Origin: Calycina herbarum
Taxonomy: Eukaryota; Ascomycota; Leotiomycetes; Helotiales; Pezizellaceae
DNA length: 64,000 nt
Assembly: GCA_001414485.1 (NCBI GenBank)
Contig: LLEY01000183.1
Coordinates: 52,875 to 116,874 of the forward strand
Direction of reading: 5' to 3'
The notes under the pieces were generated by a model. That model was not told the origin of the DNA and did not search any database. It saw only the letters and a list, made by a program, of their open reading frames with translations. How positions within the stretch are numbered: the first letter of the stretch is position 1; every line of letters begins with the position of its first letter. Below, one piece after another: positions 1-11,795 of the stretch. A program made the translations under genes and the position numbers.

Positions 1-229
1 GCTTGTGAACACAAAGGCACTCTCTGTTGGGAACTCAAGTGCCACTCATAATCATCGAGCGCCTGTTGTGAAGCTCTTAGAGTGACAAAAAAAATGGAAG
101 CGAGAATATAAAAATCTAAAATTTCATTCTCCCTCGAATAAATCAAGGTCTATTCACACCTCCATTATACTCCACCGCTTGCTCCATTGCCCATCTAGAA
201 ATAAAGTAAAAAGTAAAAGGAAAAATTAC

Positions 230-235
230 AAAAAA
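230..235 (-). terminator. RNA polymerase III terminator of tRNA-iMet
   Basis: Six T residues on the minus strand begin two bases beyond the discriminator base of the initiator tRNA, the usual pol III stop signal. Confidence 0.85.
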
Positions 236-237
236 GA

Positions 238-309
238 TAGCAATGCTCGGTTTCGATCCGAGGACCTCCGGGTTATGAGCCCGGCGCGCTTCCACTGCGC
301 CACATTGCT
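238..309 (-). tRNA. Initiator tRNA-Met (CAU)
   Basis: The reverse strand folds into a full cloverleaf with no intron. The acceptor stem AGCAATG/CATTGCT is perfect, the anticodon stem-loop is CCGGG-CTCATAA-CCCGG with anticodon CAU, and the T stem is CTCGG/CCGAG. Initiator hallmarks are all present: an A1:U72 end pair, three stacked G:C pairs next to the anticodon loop, and a T loop reading ATCGAAA (A54 and A60 in place of TTC). This tRNA brings the first methionine to the ribosome and is distinct from elongator tRNA-Met. Discriminator base A lies at 238. Confidence 0.96.
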
Positions 310-2452
310 TGTTATCCTCCAATCTTTTGATTGGATGGGAGCAGATTTCTTTTTTGGACACACGTTGCTTTGAAATATTAATGGTGTGGGTAGACCTTTT
401 AAAAGCGGGGCCCGAGAATGGGCCGCTTTGAGGAAACCACTTATTGAACTTTGGAGCTCTAAATTTAGGTGGGGAGTTTTTAGTGGAGAGGATTGGTAGC
501 GACGGAATGTGTGGAGAGGCCGATAAGTGGAAGATTTTTTGGATTCTTAGTACTATGGAATGTGATATTGGTTTATAATAGTCTTCAACTAAATAATAAA
601 TTGCGTTCCCTAAAAGAACACTTCTAATCAGCTTAGTAGTTGTGAAAACTCAGCGTTGAACAGTTCAAAAGCTGACACTTACTTTCAATGTGGAGCTTCA
701 GGATGTTCATCAAATTCCAACTTTCCAAAGCAACGCTTTAGATAGTCTCATTCCATCGCAATTTACAAACACATTGCTCCTTAAATTAGTCTTGGAGTAA
801 CGAAAAGCAGAATAGAGGTCTTCTAGTTAAGTGAAAAGAAAATTATATATTTCGTTATCATACAAAAGCGGCACTTCCCTCAAAGCTAGTCAGCGCTATT
901 TGAGAAAACACACTTGCTTAGTTTGTATACTCTTCTTAGTACCTTCGTAAGTTTATATATTCTTACTTGCTCTCTCTTCTTTTTCGTGTATTTACGAAGA
1001 TAAGCATTTGGGATATCCTATAGCATATCTGCAAATAACATAAAAAATGATCTAGGATTCTAGAGAAACCTATTTGACCGGTGGACAACATTCAGTAATA
1101 GAAGGGGGGAATTTTACTTATAACAAGTAACTCAATTCAAAGTAATAGCTCCTCCAAGACCAATTGAAAGAATAGTGACTAGTGTATACAAATGAGAAGA
1201 GAAGCATACCTGAACGCATGGCACTATTATTTAGCTATACAGGAACAATAAAGCAGTTTCAGCTTAGAGAAAAACTGTACTCTAACAAGTTTTAATATTC
1301 TGTCATTCAGTGATAATTATTGATTTTATAAATTATCCAACTTTGGTAGTGAAATAAAGTAATCAAGACACTGTTACAGCGATTAACCTAATTGTGGCTC
1401 CCGCTTACTATGACATACATAGTGTAACATCGAGTCAAATATTTCTTTCTTCCAAATCAGATGGAAAAAAGAAGTAATTAAGTAAGAGTTACTACAATGA
1501 ACGACATTATAGCTTATCTTAAATTACGATACTCAACGGGAAATGATTAGATTAGATTAGATTAATAGCCATTAATCTAATATAATCAAGGGTTTTTAAG
1601 TGTTAATCAAAATCTAATCTAATCTAATTATATTAATCAGATTAATAATTGATTAATTGATTAATATATACACGTGACCGGGCCGAAGGTATCGGATATC
1701 GGCCTTAAGGCTCGGAGTGGTGTCGGAGTAGTGTTCCGGGACGCCGGGTGCTTAAGCGAGAGCTCCTGAGTACTTTATTTACTACGTAGCTTCTTTAATT
1801 ATAGTCTTAATAAACTAGTTATTAATTATATAATAATAAATATATAATCTTATTATATCTAATTAGTAATATTACTAGTTATTAGCTTTATAAGCCTTAT
1901 AAATGCTTATATATATGTACTGATTAATTATATTAATCTGATTTAATCAGATTAATAATCGATTAATAAAGTAATTCTTTCCCACGCTGATTTGAATTAT
2001 GAAGTTATTTTAAGGTGCGAGTGAAGGTATTATATTGTCTTGTTTCACAAAGTATAGTTAAGCCAAAAGAACTTCTAATAAAATCAAATAAATTGAATGT
2101 TTTCTACTAGTCTGTAAAATTATTGTAATTTCGATTATATGAAACATATCGACAAGTAAATATATATTAGGAAGAACTTATGATAATTATGCTAGGTATA
2201 AAGGGTGTGAAGTGACTCTATTACTCCAAGTAAATAGAACATCTTAATGAAGTGAATAATTTATCTTGCCTACTAACCTCCCGTGCAAGATCATCACCTA
2301 AGCGATCACGTTTCCCTCATCTCCAATTTGACCTCCAAATTCTTACCAACAAAGCTTCAGTGTGTGTCAGCCAGTTCTCCCGGGAGAAAACGGAAACAAT
2401 CATAGACGTCAGAAGCAAGAGTGTTTGCTGCTGAAACACGTGTAAAGACTTA
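310..2452. other. AT-rich gene-free stretch
   Basis: No convincing coding sequence is seen on either strand. The only ORFs are about 60 codons without recognisable features. The stretch is strongly AT-rich and holds the repeat block at 1545-1975. It separates the tRNA gene from the 3' end of the P450 gene. Confidence 0.6.
1545..1975. repeat. GATTA/TAATC inverted and direct repeats around a GC-rich core
   Basis: (GATTA)n at 1545-1564 is mirrored by TAATC-type repeats at 1611-1629, with a smaller palindrome (ATTAGATTAAT..ATTAATCTAAT) between them. The sequence TTATATTAATC..AGATTAATAAT..GATTAAT occurs at about 1627-1660 and again at about 1927-1966. Between these two copies lies a sharply GC-richer core (about 1670-1780). 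The layout resembles a decayed non-autonomous mobile element, but no clear target duplication was found. Confidence 0.45.
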
Positions 2453-4475
2453 CTAGGTAAGTAAAAGATCTATCCATTTCATGTCATCATCTGTGGTATC
2501 ATAGATTTCCATCTTGAACTTTCTGAAAAGATTCCCGAGCAAGACATACATCTCGCAAAGAGCAAGACTATTTCTGTCAGCACTCCCCGCATCGAGGGAA
2601 CTATTGTACTCACTCTTTACCAAGACACTGCCTTGTTCCGCGATAAAAACTGGTCATGTATTTATCGAGGCGTGCTGAGTCGGGTTCCAACCACCTCTCA
2701 GGGCTAAATTGGTCAGGGTTCGGCCAAAGATTTTGGTGGCGATTGAGAAGATAAGAAGAAGTAACGAGGATGGTCTAGAAATACGGTGGTTAGAGCAGAG
2801 TTGCACCATTTTTTTTAAAAAAAAATATAACCAAAAGCTTTTCACACATACATTTGGTGGTAAGTGATGACCATACAGATCATATCCCTCAGGGGGCACT
2901 AATCGCGGGGCTCGACCTGGGAGCGGATTGCTAAACCTGAGGATTTCTTTGATGACAGCCGACTGGGAACATGTCAGTGAAGGGAGTTGAAAGTCTTGTT
3001 CTCAATTTTCTGTACTTACTAGATATGGAAGTCTCTTCGCTTTATCATAAGTTATTTCGTCCTCGTGCCGAGGGAAATTAGTGATAATTTCGGAGCTCAG
3101 CTTCTCATCCACAGCCGGGTTCTTGAGTATTTGGTAAATACCGGAGATCATGGCATTGGAGGTCGTATCATTTCCCGCTGACAACAACATGATGACTTCT
3201 TCCGCAAGTTGACTAGCATTTAAGATACTATGATCTTTTGCGGACGATGGGTCAACAAGCGTATCAATAACAATAGACTTGTTGAAATCATTCTGCTTTG
3301 TCCGTTTTTCTGTTTTCCCGACGACAGGGACATTGCGGTCTTGCAGGTAATTGTCGATGAGCTTTGTACATTTCTGTGTAGCATGCATGTTAGCAAGGAG
3401 ATGAACAATACGAATTTTTGAATTGTGTACTTTTTTGAATTCCATTAGCGGGATAGGGAACAAGCTTTCAGAAAGCCACTCCGGCAAAGATAGTGATAAT
3501 CTTGTCAAGTTTGGGAAGGTTGTAGCTGGCCAGCCCATTTCAAATGTGTTGTGAAGATATTCAATGAACTGATTTCGAAAAGCAGGATCCTGGATACAAC
3601 CCAATTCTTTCCCAAAGACAATTTTAGAAATAACATCCATGGTGAAGGCTTTAGTGCTAGTAAATATGTTCACTGGCTTACGCTCTTCAGCGAAAGTCTC
3701 AAAACGTGTCAGCAGCAAATCAACGTTTTCTTTCACCATCGGTGCCAATTCCTGTACTCGAGACGGGGAAAAGGCGGGTGTCAAGACCAAACGTCTGATT
3801 CGGTGTTTCCTGTAGCAAATCAGCAGTGTTCCTTTGTTGGTCAGAGAATCTTCAGAGAAGCTGGGAGGAGAACCTCATCCCAGGCACCCAAAACAGGAAA
3901 AAGCTTCACTTACACTGGATCTGTTTCACCAATGGAAGTGCCTGGAAATGTTATAAAATCATAGAAGCTTGATTCCTTCGTGAATCGCGATCCAATTTTA
4001 GTCATGTCTTGGAAAACATCTGGATCGTTTATGTGGAGCTCGTTCGGTGCAATTCGGACAATAGGGCCTGGATAATTTGATCAGCAAAACAGGCAACTTT
4101 TAATTTCAGGGTTTCAATCGTAATACGAACCCAGTTTAGCATGCTGTCTCTCGATCTCGAATATGAGTTTTCCCTTTTGATGAAAATTCCAGTACCACTC
4201 GTACCTATTTTTGTAAGTACAAAAAAGTTGAATAATGGAGAATATTTGATCAAAAATGGTGTAACAAACCATGGCTTCGAAACAGCAGCAACAAGTGGGC
4301 CAGGATAGCGTGATAATGGGTGGAAACAAACACGATAGAAAGCTCGAGCGAACCAGAAACAAAGGTATAACTCGCCACAGGCGAGAAATGCTTGGAAGAG
4401 GCGAATAGTGGTGGCACTTTGCTGGAAATAGTTCCACCAAGCAAATATCAAGCTCCCAGGGTTGTTTGTAAACAT
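2453..4475 (-). CDS. Cytochrome P450 monooxygenase, microsomal type
   Basis: Haem-thiolate monooxygenase, probably oxidising the polyketide of the adjacent cluster at the ER membrane. The spliced model is complement(2453..2567, 2614..2774, 2852..2962, 3020..3809, 3914..4067, 4131..4204, 4270..4475), 1611 nt and 536 residues, a normal length. Visible in order: N-terminal hydrophobic anchor, proline-rich hinge (RYPGP), I-helix AGNDTT (356-361), K-helix EILR (414-417), PERW, and haem loop FYRGTRQCLG with ligand Cys495. All six introns are GT..AG. The start at 4475 is chosen because it gives a short leader before the anchor; an upstream in-frame Met (4592) would add 39 residues. It is divergently transcribed from the FAD oxidase gene. 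The substrate is unknown and no named CYP family is assigned. Confidence 0.93.
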
Positions 4476-5275
4476 TTCGTTCGTGACTTTGGCCTGTTTT
4501 GAAGTAGTTCGCGTGGAGTAGCAATAACACAGTAGGGTGAGAGTCGGGAAGGTTAACGAATTCGAGGAGTTTGGCGTTGTGATCCTGCGCAAGGTTAGGT
4601 AGGCACACTGGAGGGCTGGGTAAGTTCCGCACTGTGGTTGCTTTTTATCGATTTAGCCGGCAATCTATGAACCCTGTCCGGGTGGTCATGCAGCACAGCC
4701 CCTCGGCTTAACATGGTTACAGTAAGCGGTGCCTGGTTACACAACTTGGGGGTGCTGCGCATCGTCTGCAGAGCATGATTCACAACCGTTTGCAATCGTT
4801 AGTTGTATGGGCTGTGTCGCTTGGCAACTCTAGTTGATTCTCACGACATCTTATTTGGGACAATACACCGAGATCATTTAGAATACCGGCATAGTGTCGA
4901 TCACTTTCTGTCAATATCGAAAAATAAGCGAAGTAGGCTTCTTTTGGACCTCTATCTTCAAGCATGGTTCTGTTTTTTCTACTAGCATTGTGGGCGCCTA
5001 TCTGAACGGCACAATGCGAATATGGTTGCTTTTGGTTGTAAGAGAATCTGCTGTTCGGGTTACTGGGAGGGACAAGCTATTATTAATTAGTCGGTGGTTA
5101 AATCTGTATATCGAAATAGATTTATCGATTCGTAAGACAATTAACAGTCGCTGAAACCGGATACTCCCCCTTTTTCATCAATGACTATATACGATCCAGA
5201 TCCAGCAGAGCGATAGCCTTCATTCGGATTCTTCGCACTAAAGAAATCCAAATAAACCTACTGACAACCCTTGAA
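4476..5275. promoter_or_regulatory. Bidirectional promoter region between P450 and FAD oxidase
   Basis: This 800-bp intergenic interval sits between two divergent cluster genes, so shared control is likely. No coding sequence is convincing here. A TATATA box lies on the plus side at 5186-5191. I did not recognise a specific regulator site. Confidence 0.55.
5186..5191 (+). promoter_or_regulatory. Candidate TATA box for the FAD oxidase gene
   Basis: TATATA lies 85 bases before the ATG at 5276, in a pyrimidine-rich context. Its spacing resembles that of the candidate boxes of the O-methyltransferase and PKS genes. Confidence 0.4.
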
Positions 5276-6949
5276 ATGGATTTATTTCACGTTATTTTAC
5301 TCCTTGGAACTTCTGTTCTGCAATTTGGCTTTGCCGAATCTTTTGAAGTCAATCAAGTCTGTGCACTTCTTGCATCCATAAGTCCAGAGGAAGTCATTGT
5401 AGCAGGAAATGGAAGTGATTATACGCTTCTTCGGGAAGCACACGAGTAAGTTATTGACCTTTCAACCTTGCCATCACTGGGACTGTCTTGCTCTTCAATT
5501 ATAGTGCTGCCCCACTGACTTTGTTCGCCTCCCAGTACACAAAATGTTTGGAAGATGCCGCTGTGTATCTATTCCCCACGGTCGCCAGAAGACCTTAGCA
5601 AAGGCATAAATGTGCTTGTTGCTACCAACTCTTCCTTCGCTATTCGTGGGGGTGGACATTCAGCTCTGCCAGGGTGGGCAAACATTGATAATGGAGTGCT
5701 TATCACGACAAACTATATCAACGATCGAGAATATGATAGAGCTACTGAAACAGTACGCCTTGGGTTTGGAAATACTTGGGGAGATGTCTACCAATACCTG
5801 GAAACTTTTGGGCGTCTTGTCGTTGGTGGGAGGGCTCCAACTGTCGGTTTGGCGACCATATTAGGAGGTAGGAGATATCTCAAATCGTCCTGGTATTTTC
5901 ACTAAATCTTACAGGAGGTCTATCCCATCTGTCTAATCAGTATGGTTTCGTTTCCGACAACGTAATATCTTTCGAAATGATAACAGCTGATGGAATTCTC
6001 CGGGTTGTGAACGCTACTTCAAATCCGGATCTGTTCTTCGCCCTGAAGGCGGGCTCAAACAATTTTGGTGAGTTGTAGAACGCGAATCATTCCCCGGGAA
6101 TTATAACCATCTGACTGTTCATAAGGGATAGTGACACACGTTACGCTTCGGACATATCCAGTCGGGAAAGTGTGGGGAGGAGCTCTTGTTTACAACAACG
6201 ACAATCGTGATAAAATTATGCAAGCTTTTGCAGCATATCAGCAATCGGGTCAGCTTGATGAAAAATCCGCTATAATCAGCTATTTGGGAGTAACCAACGA
6301 TACAAATTACGTTATTCTGGTTTATCTTGACTCGGTCGAACGCCCTTCGGCGTTCGATTCTTTTTACGCCATACCCCAAATTTTTGATGGAACGCGACTC
6401 CATGATAACTTTACAAGTCTTCTCAACGAGCAAGTTGATAGAGTAGTTCATAGATGGACCTTGGGTGCAACGACTCTTCTTCTCGATGAGGCTACCTATG
6501 TTGATGTGGGACGCCTTGCTCAAGAAACAGCGACCTCTCTGACAAGCATAAATGGCGGGACCATGGTTCTCATGCCACAACCAATTTCTAGTTCAATGGT
6601 GTCACAGTCAACATCAAGGGGTAGTAATCCGATGACTGCGAGCCTCAAGAACTCACCTCAGCTTTGGTTCTGTATTAACATAGGTTGGAATCTCGAATCA
6701 GATGACGCTAGAATCGATCAAATACTCATGGATGCACTTGCAAATATAGAAAAATTGACCAAGTCGCGAAAGCTATACGACTCATTCGTATTTGCGAATG
6801 ATGCACATTGGTCACAAAACCCGCCGAGAAGGTATGGCATGAACACTTTCAGGAAACTGAAAGCAATAAGCCGGGAAGTGGACCCAGAAGGCTTATTCCA
6901 AAACAATGTTCCAGGAGGGTTCAAGTTGAGAGACTCGGTGAATCTGTAA
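5276..6949 (+). CDS. Secreted FAD-linked oxidoreductase, berberine-bridge-enzyme-like
   Basis: Predicted flavoprotein oxidase of the PCMH/BBE superfamily, common as a tailoring enzyme in fungal clusters. The model is join(5276..5445, 5536..5867, 5915..6067, 6126..6949), 1479 nt and 492 residues. A signal peptide covers about residues 1-20. The FAD-binding domain carries RGGGH with His98, the usual 8-alpha-histidyl flavin link. The second covalent Cys found in bicovalent enzymes is absent (the GGRAPTVG region has none), so a single bond is inferred. The C-terminal BBE segment ends with the usual proline/glycine-rich tail. Intron 1 must use the acceptor at 5534-5535: the earlier AG leaves an in-frame stop. 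The signal peptide implies secretory-pathway location. The reaction cannot be deduced. Confidence 0.92.
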
Positions 6950-7158
6950 TTAAAATATTGAGGCTGTTTAAATTAATTGCTGTTTGTTGTGTAACCCACA
7001 ACTTACGGCTGCCTGAAACGCTTTACCCAGCCGCCGGCCTGGCCCCAACCCCTGAAGTTTCCTCAGTATATGTTCCATGAGCCACCAAAATCACCAACCC
7101 CACTGCCATATCATCCACAAAATTTACTCCACGAAATACTTCCAGATACATCAACATC

Positions 7159-8190
7159 ATGGGTGGCCAACTCGGGTTTTTGTATCGCCAGTTCTCATTC
7201 AAGCCTAAGCCACTTGCTTCGAAATCGCTAGAAGGAAAATCAGCTCTCATCACCGGTGCCAACAGTGGATTGGGCTTCGAAGCCGCTCGGGAGTTGGCTT
7301 CCTGTCAACTGTCACGCCTTATCATCGCAGTTCGAGATCCGGCAAAAGGAGAAAGCGCCAGACAAACCATTCTTTCAGAATCTCCGAATTGTACCATTGA
7401 GGTTTGGCCACTGGATTACGATGTCTACGACAGTATCATTGCCTTCGCCAAAAGGGTCGCAGCACTTGAGCAGCTCGACTATGTGCTTCTTAGTGCCGGA
7501 CTAAAGCAAATGGAATATACAACTTCCCATACAGGCCACGAGACGAATGTTCAGATCAATCATATCGGGACCTCCTTGTTATCCCTTCTTTTGCTTCCAA
7601 CATTGCAAAGGATCTCGAAGTTGACTGGGAAACCACCAAGGCTCACGATAGTCTCCTCCGAAGGACATTTCTGGGTTCCCTTCAAAGAGCGCACTGCTTC
7701 GAACATTCTTAAACGCATGGACGAACGAGAAACATTTGGAACGGCGATGCAAAGATACTATACTACAAAGCTACTCAATGTCTTGTGGACCAAAGAGCTG
7801 GCTAGTAGGATTCCGGAACAAAAGGTTATAATAAATACTGTCAACCCGGGATTTTGCTATAGTGGTCTTCACCGTTACGAGAAGACTGGCATTATCAAGA
7901 TCGTGCTCTGGATATTTGGATGGACGGCTGAACAAGGGGGGCACTGCTTAGCAAATGCTGTAGTAGAGCATGCGGACTCGCATGGAAAGTATTTGAGTGA
8001 GCAAAGAATCACTGAGTACGTTCACTCAAACCACCTCCCCAAGAATACTATGCTAACTTCGTCTTCTAGCCCTTCATCTTTTATCCTTTCAACTGAAGGG
8101 GAGGTTGCGCAGAAGCAGGTGTGGCATGAAACGATACAATTGTTGAAGCAAGAAGCACCCAGTGCAGACATTTCTTCTTTCGTGGTCTGA
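7159..8190 (+). CDS. Short-chain dehydrogenase/reductase (Rossmann fold)
   Basis: NAD(P)-dependent dehydrogenase/reductase, a likely keto-reduction or alcohol-oxidation step of the cluster. It shows TGANSGLG cofactor binding near residue 34, a catalytic YYTTK (YxxxK) and an LSAG variant of the NNAG motif. It reads open for 343 codons. However, 8016-8069 has every mark of an intron (GTACGT donor, TGCTAAC branch site, TTCTAG acceptor), and removing it joins the C-terminal region smoothly. It is exactly 54 nt with no stop, so both forms are translatable; the spliced 325-residue form is preferred. The gene sits 209 bp downstream of the FAD oxidase on the same strand. Confidence 0.9.
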   Translation: MGGQLGFLYRQFSFKPKPLASKSLEGKSALITGANSGLGFEAARELASCQLSRLIIAVRDPAKGESARQTILSESPNCTIEVWPLDYDVYDSIIAFAKRVAALEQLDYVLLSAGLKQMEYTTSHTGHETNVQINHIGTSLLSLLLLPTLQRISKLTGKPPRLTIVSSEGHFWVPFKERTASNILKRMDERETFGTAMQRYYTTKLLNVLWTKELASRIPEQKVIINTVNPGFCYSGLHRYEKTGIIKIVLWIFGWTAEQGGHCLANAVVEHADSHGKYLSEQRITEYVHSNHLPKNTMLTSSSSPSSFILSTEGEVAQKQVWHETIQLLKQEAPSADISSFVV

Positions 8191-9541
8191 TAAGGAGTGC
8201 CTACATGAAAGTTTCTGATTTCTTAATTTGCATTTCTTTTATGCCAATGCCACTGGAAAATTTGATAGCACTTTTACCTCTTACATTTAATTGAACTCTA
8301 CACCATGCTCCTTCATTGATCCTCATTTAAATTAAATCTTCCAAATTCTACTATGGTAAGTGTGTTCAGCCTTGAGCTCGCACGTATCTAATGCTTGGTT
8401 CTCGAGAAAAGCTCGGCACACGTGTAAGCCATATGGTCTCGCTGATGTGCTATCTTGGCACTAGACTGGTTGAGTTTTAAAAACAAGGCAGCCAATCGGA
8501 CCGCCCACTCCTTCCTTTCAAGCACGCGTGTTGGTTTCTGGAAGGTGATACAAACCCAACTTCGAAGGCCGAGTAAGCGGATAAATTGACACCAACAGCT
8601 GTAATTGAGGCTCGTGTATGCAGAACATGACTGAATAAAATGCTGCAGCAAACGCCCGACACACTCATTTATTATTTCCCGAAATAGTTACCGACGACAA
8701 AGGCTACATTACAGTTACCGAATCCTTCAATTGGTACGGCAGTTGCAGAGACATTGTTAGTGGCTTATCACTTCATGTATGCCACATTTGTGTCACATTT
8801 ACTGACTAGGTGAATATCAACTTTATACGATACGAGCGCTTCCACGTGGTGGTAATATGTGATTTGTTTACCCGTAAATTACTTTGAGGCTCTTCAAGTG
8901 GAGGGTGGTAAGCTAGAAAATCTCATCCATCGAATCATGTTTCTTTGTCCATTGCATAGCATATATATCTTTATGATATGCAGCCTTGAGGCGTCACTTT
9001 CTTCAGAAATAATTTGTTTTCCCGCACACATGCAGTCATTGACGCACGTATTACCTGCAGTTGGTTGGCCATTTCTCTAGAACGTGCTTTGTAGCATGTA
9101 TTGATTCTTCTTCTGGAGACGGTATGAAGAATGTGTTAGTCCGAAAAAAAACTAGCTTTTTCTCCAGAGTTCCCTAGGGGTTTTCTTCGTTAGTCCAAAA
9201 ATGGCAACAACTCAAAAATAAGGTGCATGATCCTTCAGCCTTTGAGTGATTCCCAACTGAAAGCTGCCTCATGAAAGAGTATGCCTACATCTAAATCACA
9301 AGCAGACTCTTGGAGAGTAGCTAAACTGGAGATCGAGAGCCAAACAGAACCAGAAAGCGCAGTCCCAGGCGCTGGCACTACCGAGTAGGATCCGCAAACC
9401 TTGACAGTTTTAATACTTTGGTTGAGCATTTTCAACGACAAGTTGTTCATAAGGCGGCATAGAGCAACGTTGTTTGAGCGAGAACAAGTCCTCGAGCGTA
9501 TCACCCTTTTACAGCGAAAACTGCAGTCATTGTGCAAAGTC
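8191..9541. other. Intergenic region, SDR to rhodopsin-fold gene
   Basis: Holds the 3' flank of the SDR gene and the promoter of the membrane protein gene. ORFs here are short and lack recognisable features. No repeat or RNA gene was noticed. Confidence 0.5.
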
Positions 9542-10920
9542 ATGGCTCCCCTCCCACCAAACCCACTTGGTGTAAAAGTCCTTGCTTCAGCAACGACAGG
9601 ACTCTTTGTCGATTTCATCGTTATTTCTCTTCGATTTTGGTCCAGAAAGTTGAAGAAACAAAAGCTCAAGGTTGGAGACTACCTAATTATTGTAGCATGG
9701 GTAAGTTGAGAAGTTGAGGCTTGGGGCTTTTGAACCACACTATGGTTGGCATCTCCTGCTGTTTCTTATTACTGACTTGCGTTTTAATCATCTAGTTCCT
9801 TGCTTTTGCGGATCTCGTCAGAAAAGGTATCGGTGAGTTAATCATTACCCAATGAAAACACGATCAAGTAAGGAACCTTTGCTGAAATTCTCAAGCATAC
9901 CACTGGGGGGTCGGTCTCCACATGAATCAGATCCTCGCGACCGATCCATCCCACCTCATTGACGCTGCCAAAGTAACCTACGCTGGCTACTTCCTCTGGA
10001 TCGGAGCGGTTACATGCATCAAGCTGTCCATTCTATACCTTTACCTTGAGCTGTTTTCCTGCATCAATTGGTTTTTATGGTGTGTTCGAGGCACTATGAC
10101 TATATGTGTACTTTTTTTCTTTGGTTTCTTGGTTGGACTTTGTATCCAGTGCACGCCATTTGAGGCAAATTACAATTCACAGGTCCCGGGAGCAAAATGC
10201 GGAATCAGTCTGGGAGATGGCTTTATACTCTCTGGAAGCATTAATCTATTTCTAGATTTTGTTTTGGTAGTCTTGCCACTTCCAGTAATCTGGACCCTGA
10301 AGATTAGTGGGCCGAAAAAGCTTGGTGTCAGTGCTATGTTCAGCTTAGGAATCTTGTAAGTCTTAACTTTACGGTGTGCAAGTGAAACAATGTGAGGTCT
10401 AACGTCTTGCAGAATTCTGGTCATTGTTGGCATACGATTCAAACTAATCAAAGAGACGAATCCCGCCGATTTTATCCACGATGGGGAGCGACCTGGAATA
10501 ATCATTTCACTCGAACTCTATCTTGGGATGATATCAGCTTGTCTCCCTTTTCTTTCACCCCCGATTGGGAAAATGAAAAGCTCCGTCGTCGAATCCAGCC
10601 TCTACGGACTTGTTAGCAATAGTCGACGCACAAAGAATTCTGTCAATGACATCCGCAGCGCTTCTTCTTTGAAGATGGAAGCACAGAGTGATCGTAGCCA
10701 AGAAGGATTGACATCGGCGTACCAAAGACTCCAAGAGGGGGATAGAGCAGGTGGATCGAACGAGCAATTTCCAACAAACGCCTGGCCAAGAGCAAATGGC
10801 TATGGGAGAGATTACAAAGTTGGGCGTGGCTCGAACCAGATGAAGCGGGACAGTGTGGAGTTAAACGAAATCAGGTTGACGAGTGAGTGGGAAGTGCACC
10901 ATGGGAGTAATCCCAAGTGA
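9542..10920 (+). CDS. Fungal rhodopsin-fold seven-helix membrane protein (PTH11/SAT4-like, no CFEM)
   Basis: Integral membrane protein of the large fungal rhodopsin-domain family, whose members include PTH11-type receptor candidates and proteins found in metabolite clusters. The model is join(9542..9700, 9796..9832, 9896..10355, 10413..10920), 1164 nt and 387 residues. Seven hydrophobic segments are visible. Family signatures include a WGVGLH loop after helix 2 and an E-x-x-LG-x-I-x-A-CLP-type motif in the last helix. A polar tail of about 110 residues follows, rich in Ser, Arg and Gln. No N-terminal cysteine-rich CFEM domain precedes the helices. An in-frame Met at 9401 would add 47 charged residues; the start at 9542 gives a normal short N terminus. 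Role (sensing or transport of the product) is inference. Confidence 0.88.
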
Positions 10921-11795
10921 TGCTATGTTTCATGGAGCATAGAAAGAAAAGTAGTGTGCTGTTTGTGTTGAAGCTGGAGACTTTTATCGACTACATGTTT
11001 CGCTGAATCTTGCAAATGTTTATTCTGTTCAAAGTCGCTTCCCTACCACGCTCAAAATATGCATGAAAACTCCCTCAACATTCAATTGTAGCGTGAGGGA
11101 TGATTTTGAAGCGCTTGATGTAGAACCGATCAACGTACAAAAAACTTGATTCAAGCAGAAGATATGGCACAGTGCATAATTGCTTATCTTACCTATTGTC
11201 AAAGGACTTGGTTGAATGTAGCTCAGTCTTCCGCTATCTTGGAGTGGAATTGCTGCAAAGCGTCACGCCATTCCTTTGTACATGGTACTGTTTGTAGGGG
11301 GCGGGCAACCTGAAATCTTGCAGCATGGTATTGCCCAATCATAAGTAGACCTGTTCGTAGGTCATTTACCCGTGTTGGAAAATAAGACAACGCAGTGACC
11401 TGAGGTGACATTCTTCCTACTTTAACGATGATTTGAATTTTCAATACCTGGAAATGTCAGCTCATGCATGCAAATCAAATTTAGCGCTTTTCCCAGATGA
11501 AACGTCGCACAGAAGAGATACCATTTGATTTGCTAGCTCATCACGCCTTTTGTCCTGCATACGCCTTCTTTCCGGGGTTGAGTTCCTCTGATGAGCAGTT
11601 CGGTGTGCTCGATGATCTTAATGGTTCATCATGAAAGGCAATCTTTGATGAAAGGGAAGGTGGCTAGCTTTTGCGGGTATAAATGTGGCTGCTGTTTCAT
11701 GGGTGAAGACTGTCCGGTAATCCAACTTTCTAACACTCATATAAAATCTACCTTTTTACCACTCTCTATCGGACCCGCCAACTCTTGCATCAGAT
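10921..11795. other. Intergenic region with O-methyltransferase promoter
   Basis: No supported gene. It contains the candidate TATA box at 11678-11683. Short ORFs here show no family features. Confidence 0.5.
11678..11683 (+). promoter_or_regulatory. Candidate TATA box for the O-methyltransferase gene
   Basis: TATAAA preceded by GGG, about 113 bases before the ATG at 11796. Confidence 0.45.

Noticed and set aside
2252..2434. 60-codon plus-strand ORF downstream of the P450 gene
   Set aside because: No family features, AT-rich surroundings, and length expected by chance.
2654..2899. Minus-strand ORF of 81 codons within the P450
   Set aside because: Off-frame over most of its length: it reads through a P450 intron (2775-2851) and misreads the following exon; the true frame gives PERW and the haem loop.
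5555..5905. FAD oxidase starting at the internal ATG 5555
   Set aside because: Splicing exon 1 (5276-5445) to 5536 restores frame, adds a signal peptide and gives a total divisible by three.
6131..6580. Overlapping antisense ORF within the FAD oxidase
   Set aside because: Shadow of the real coding strand with no family signal.
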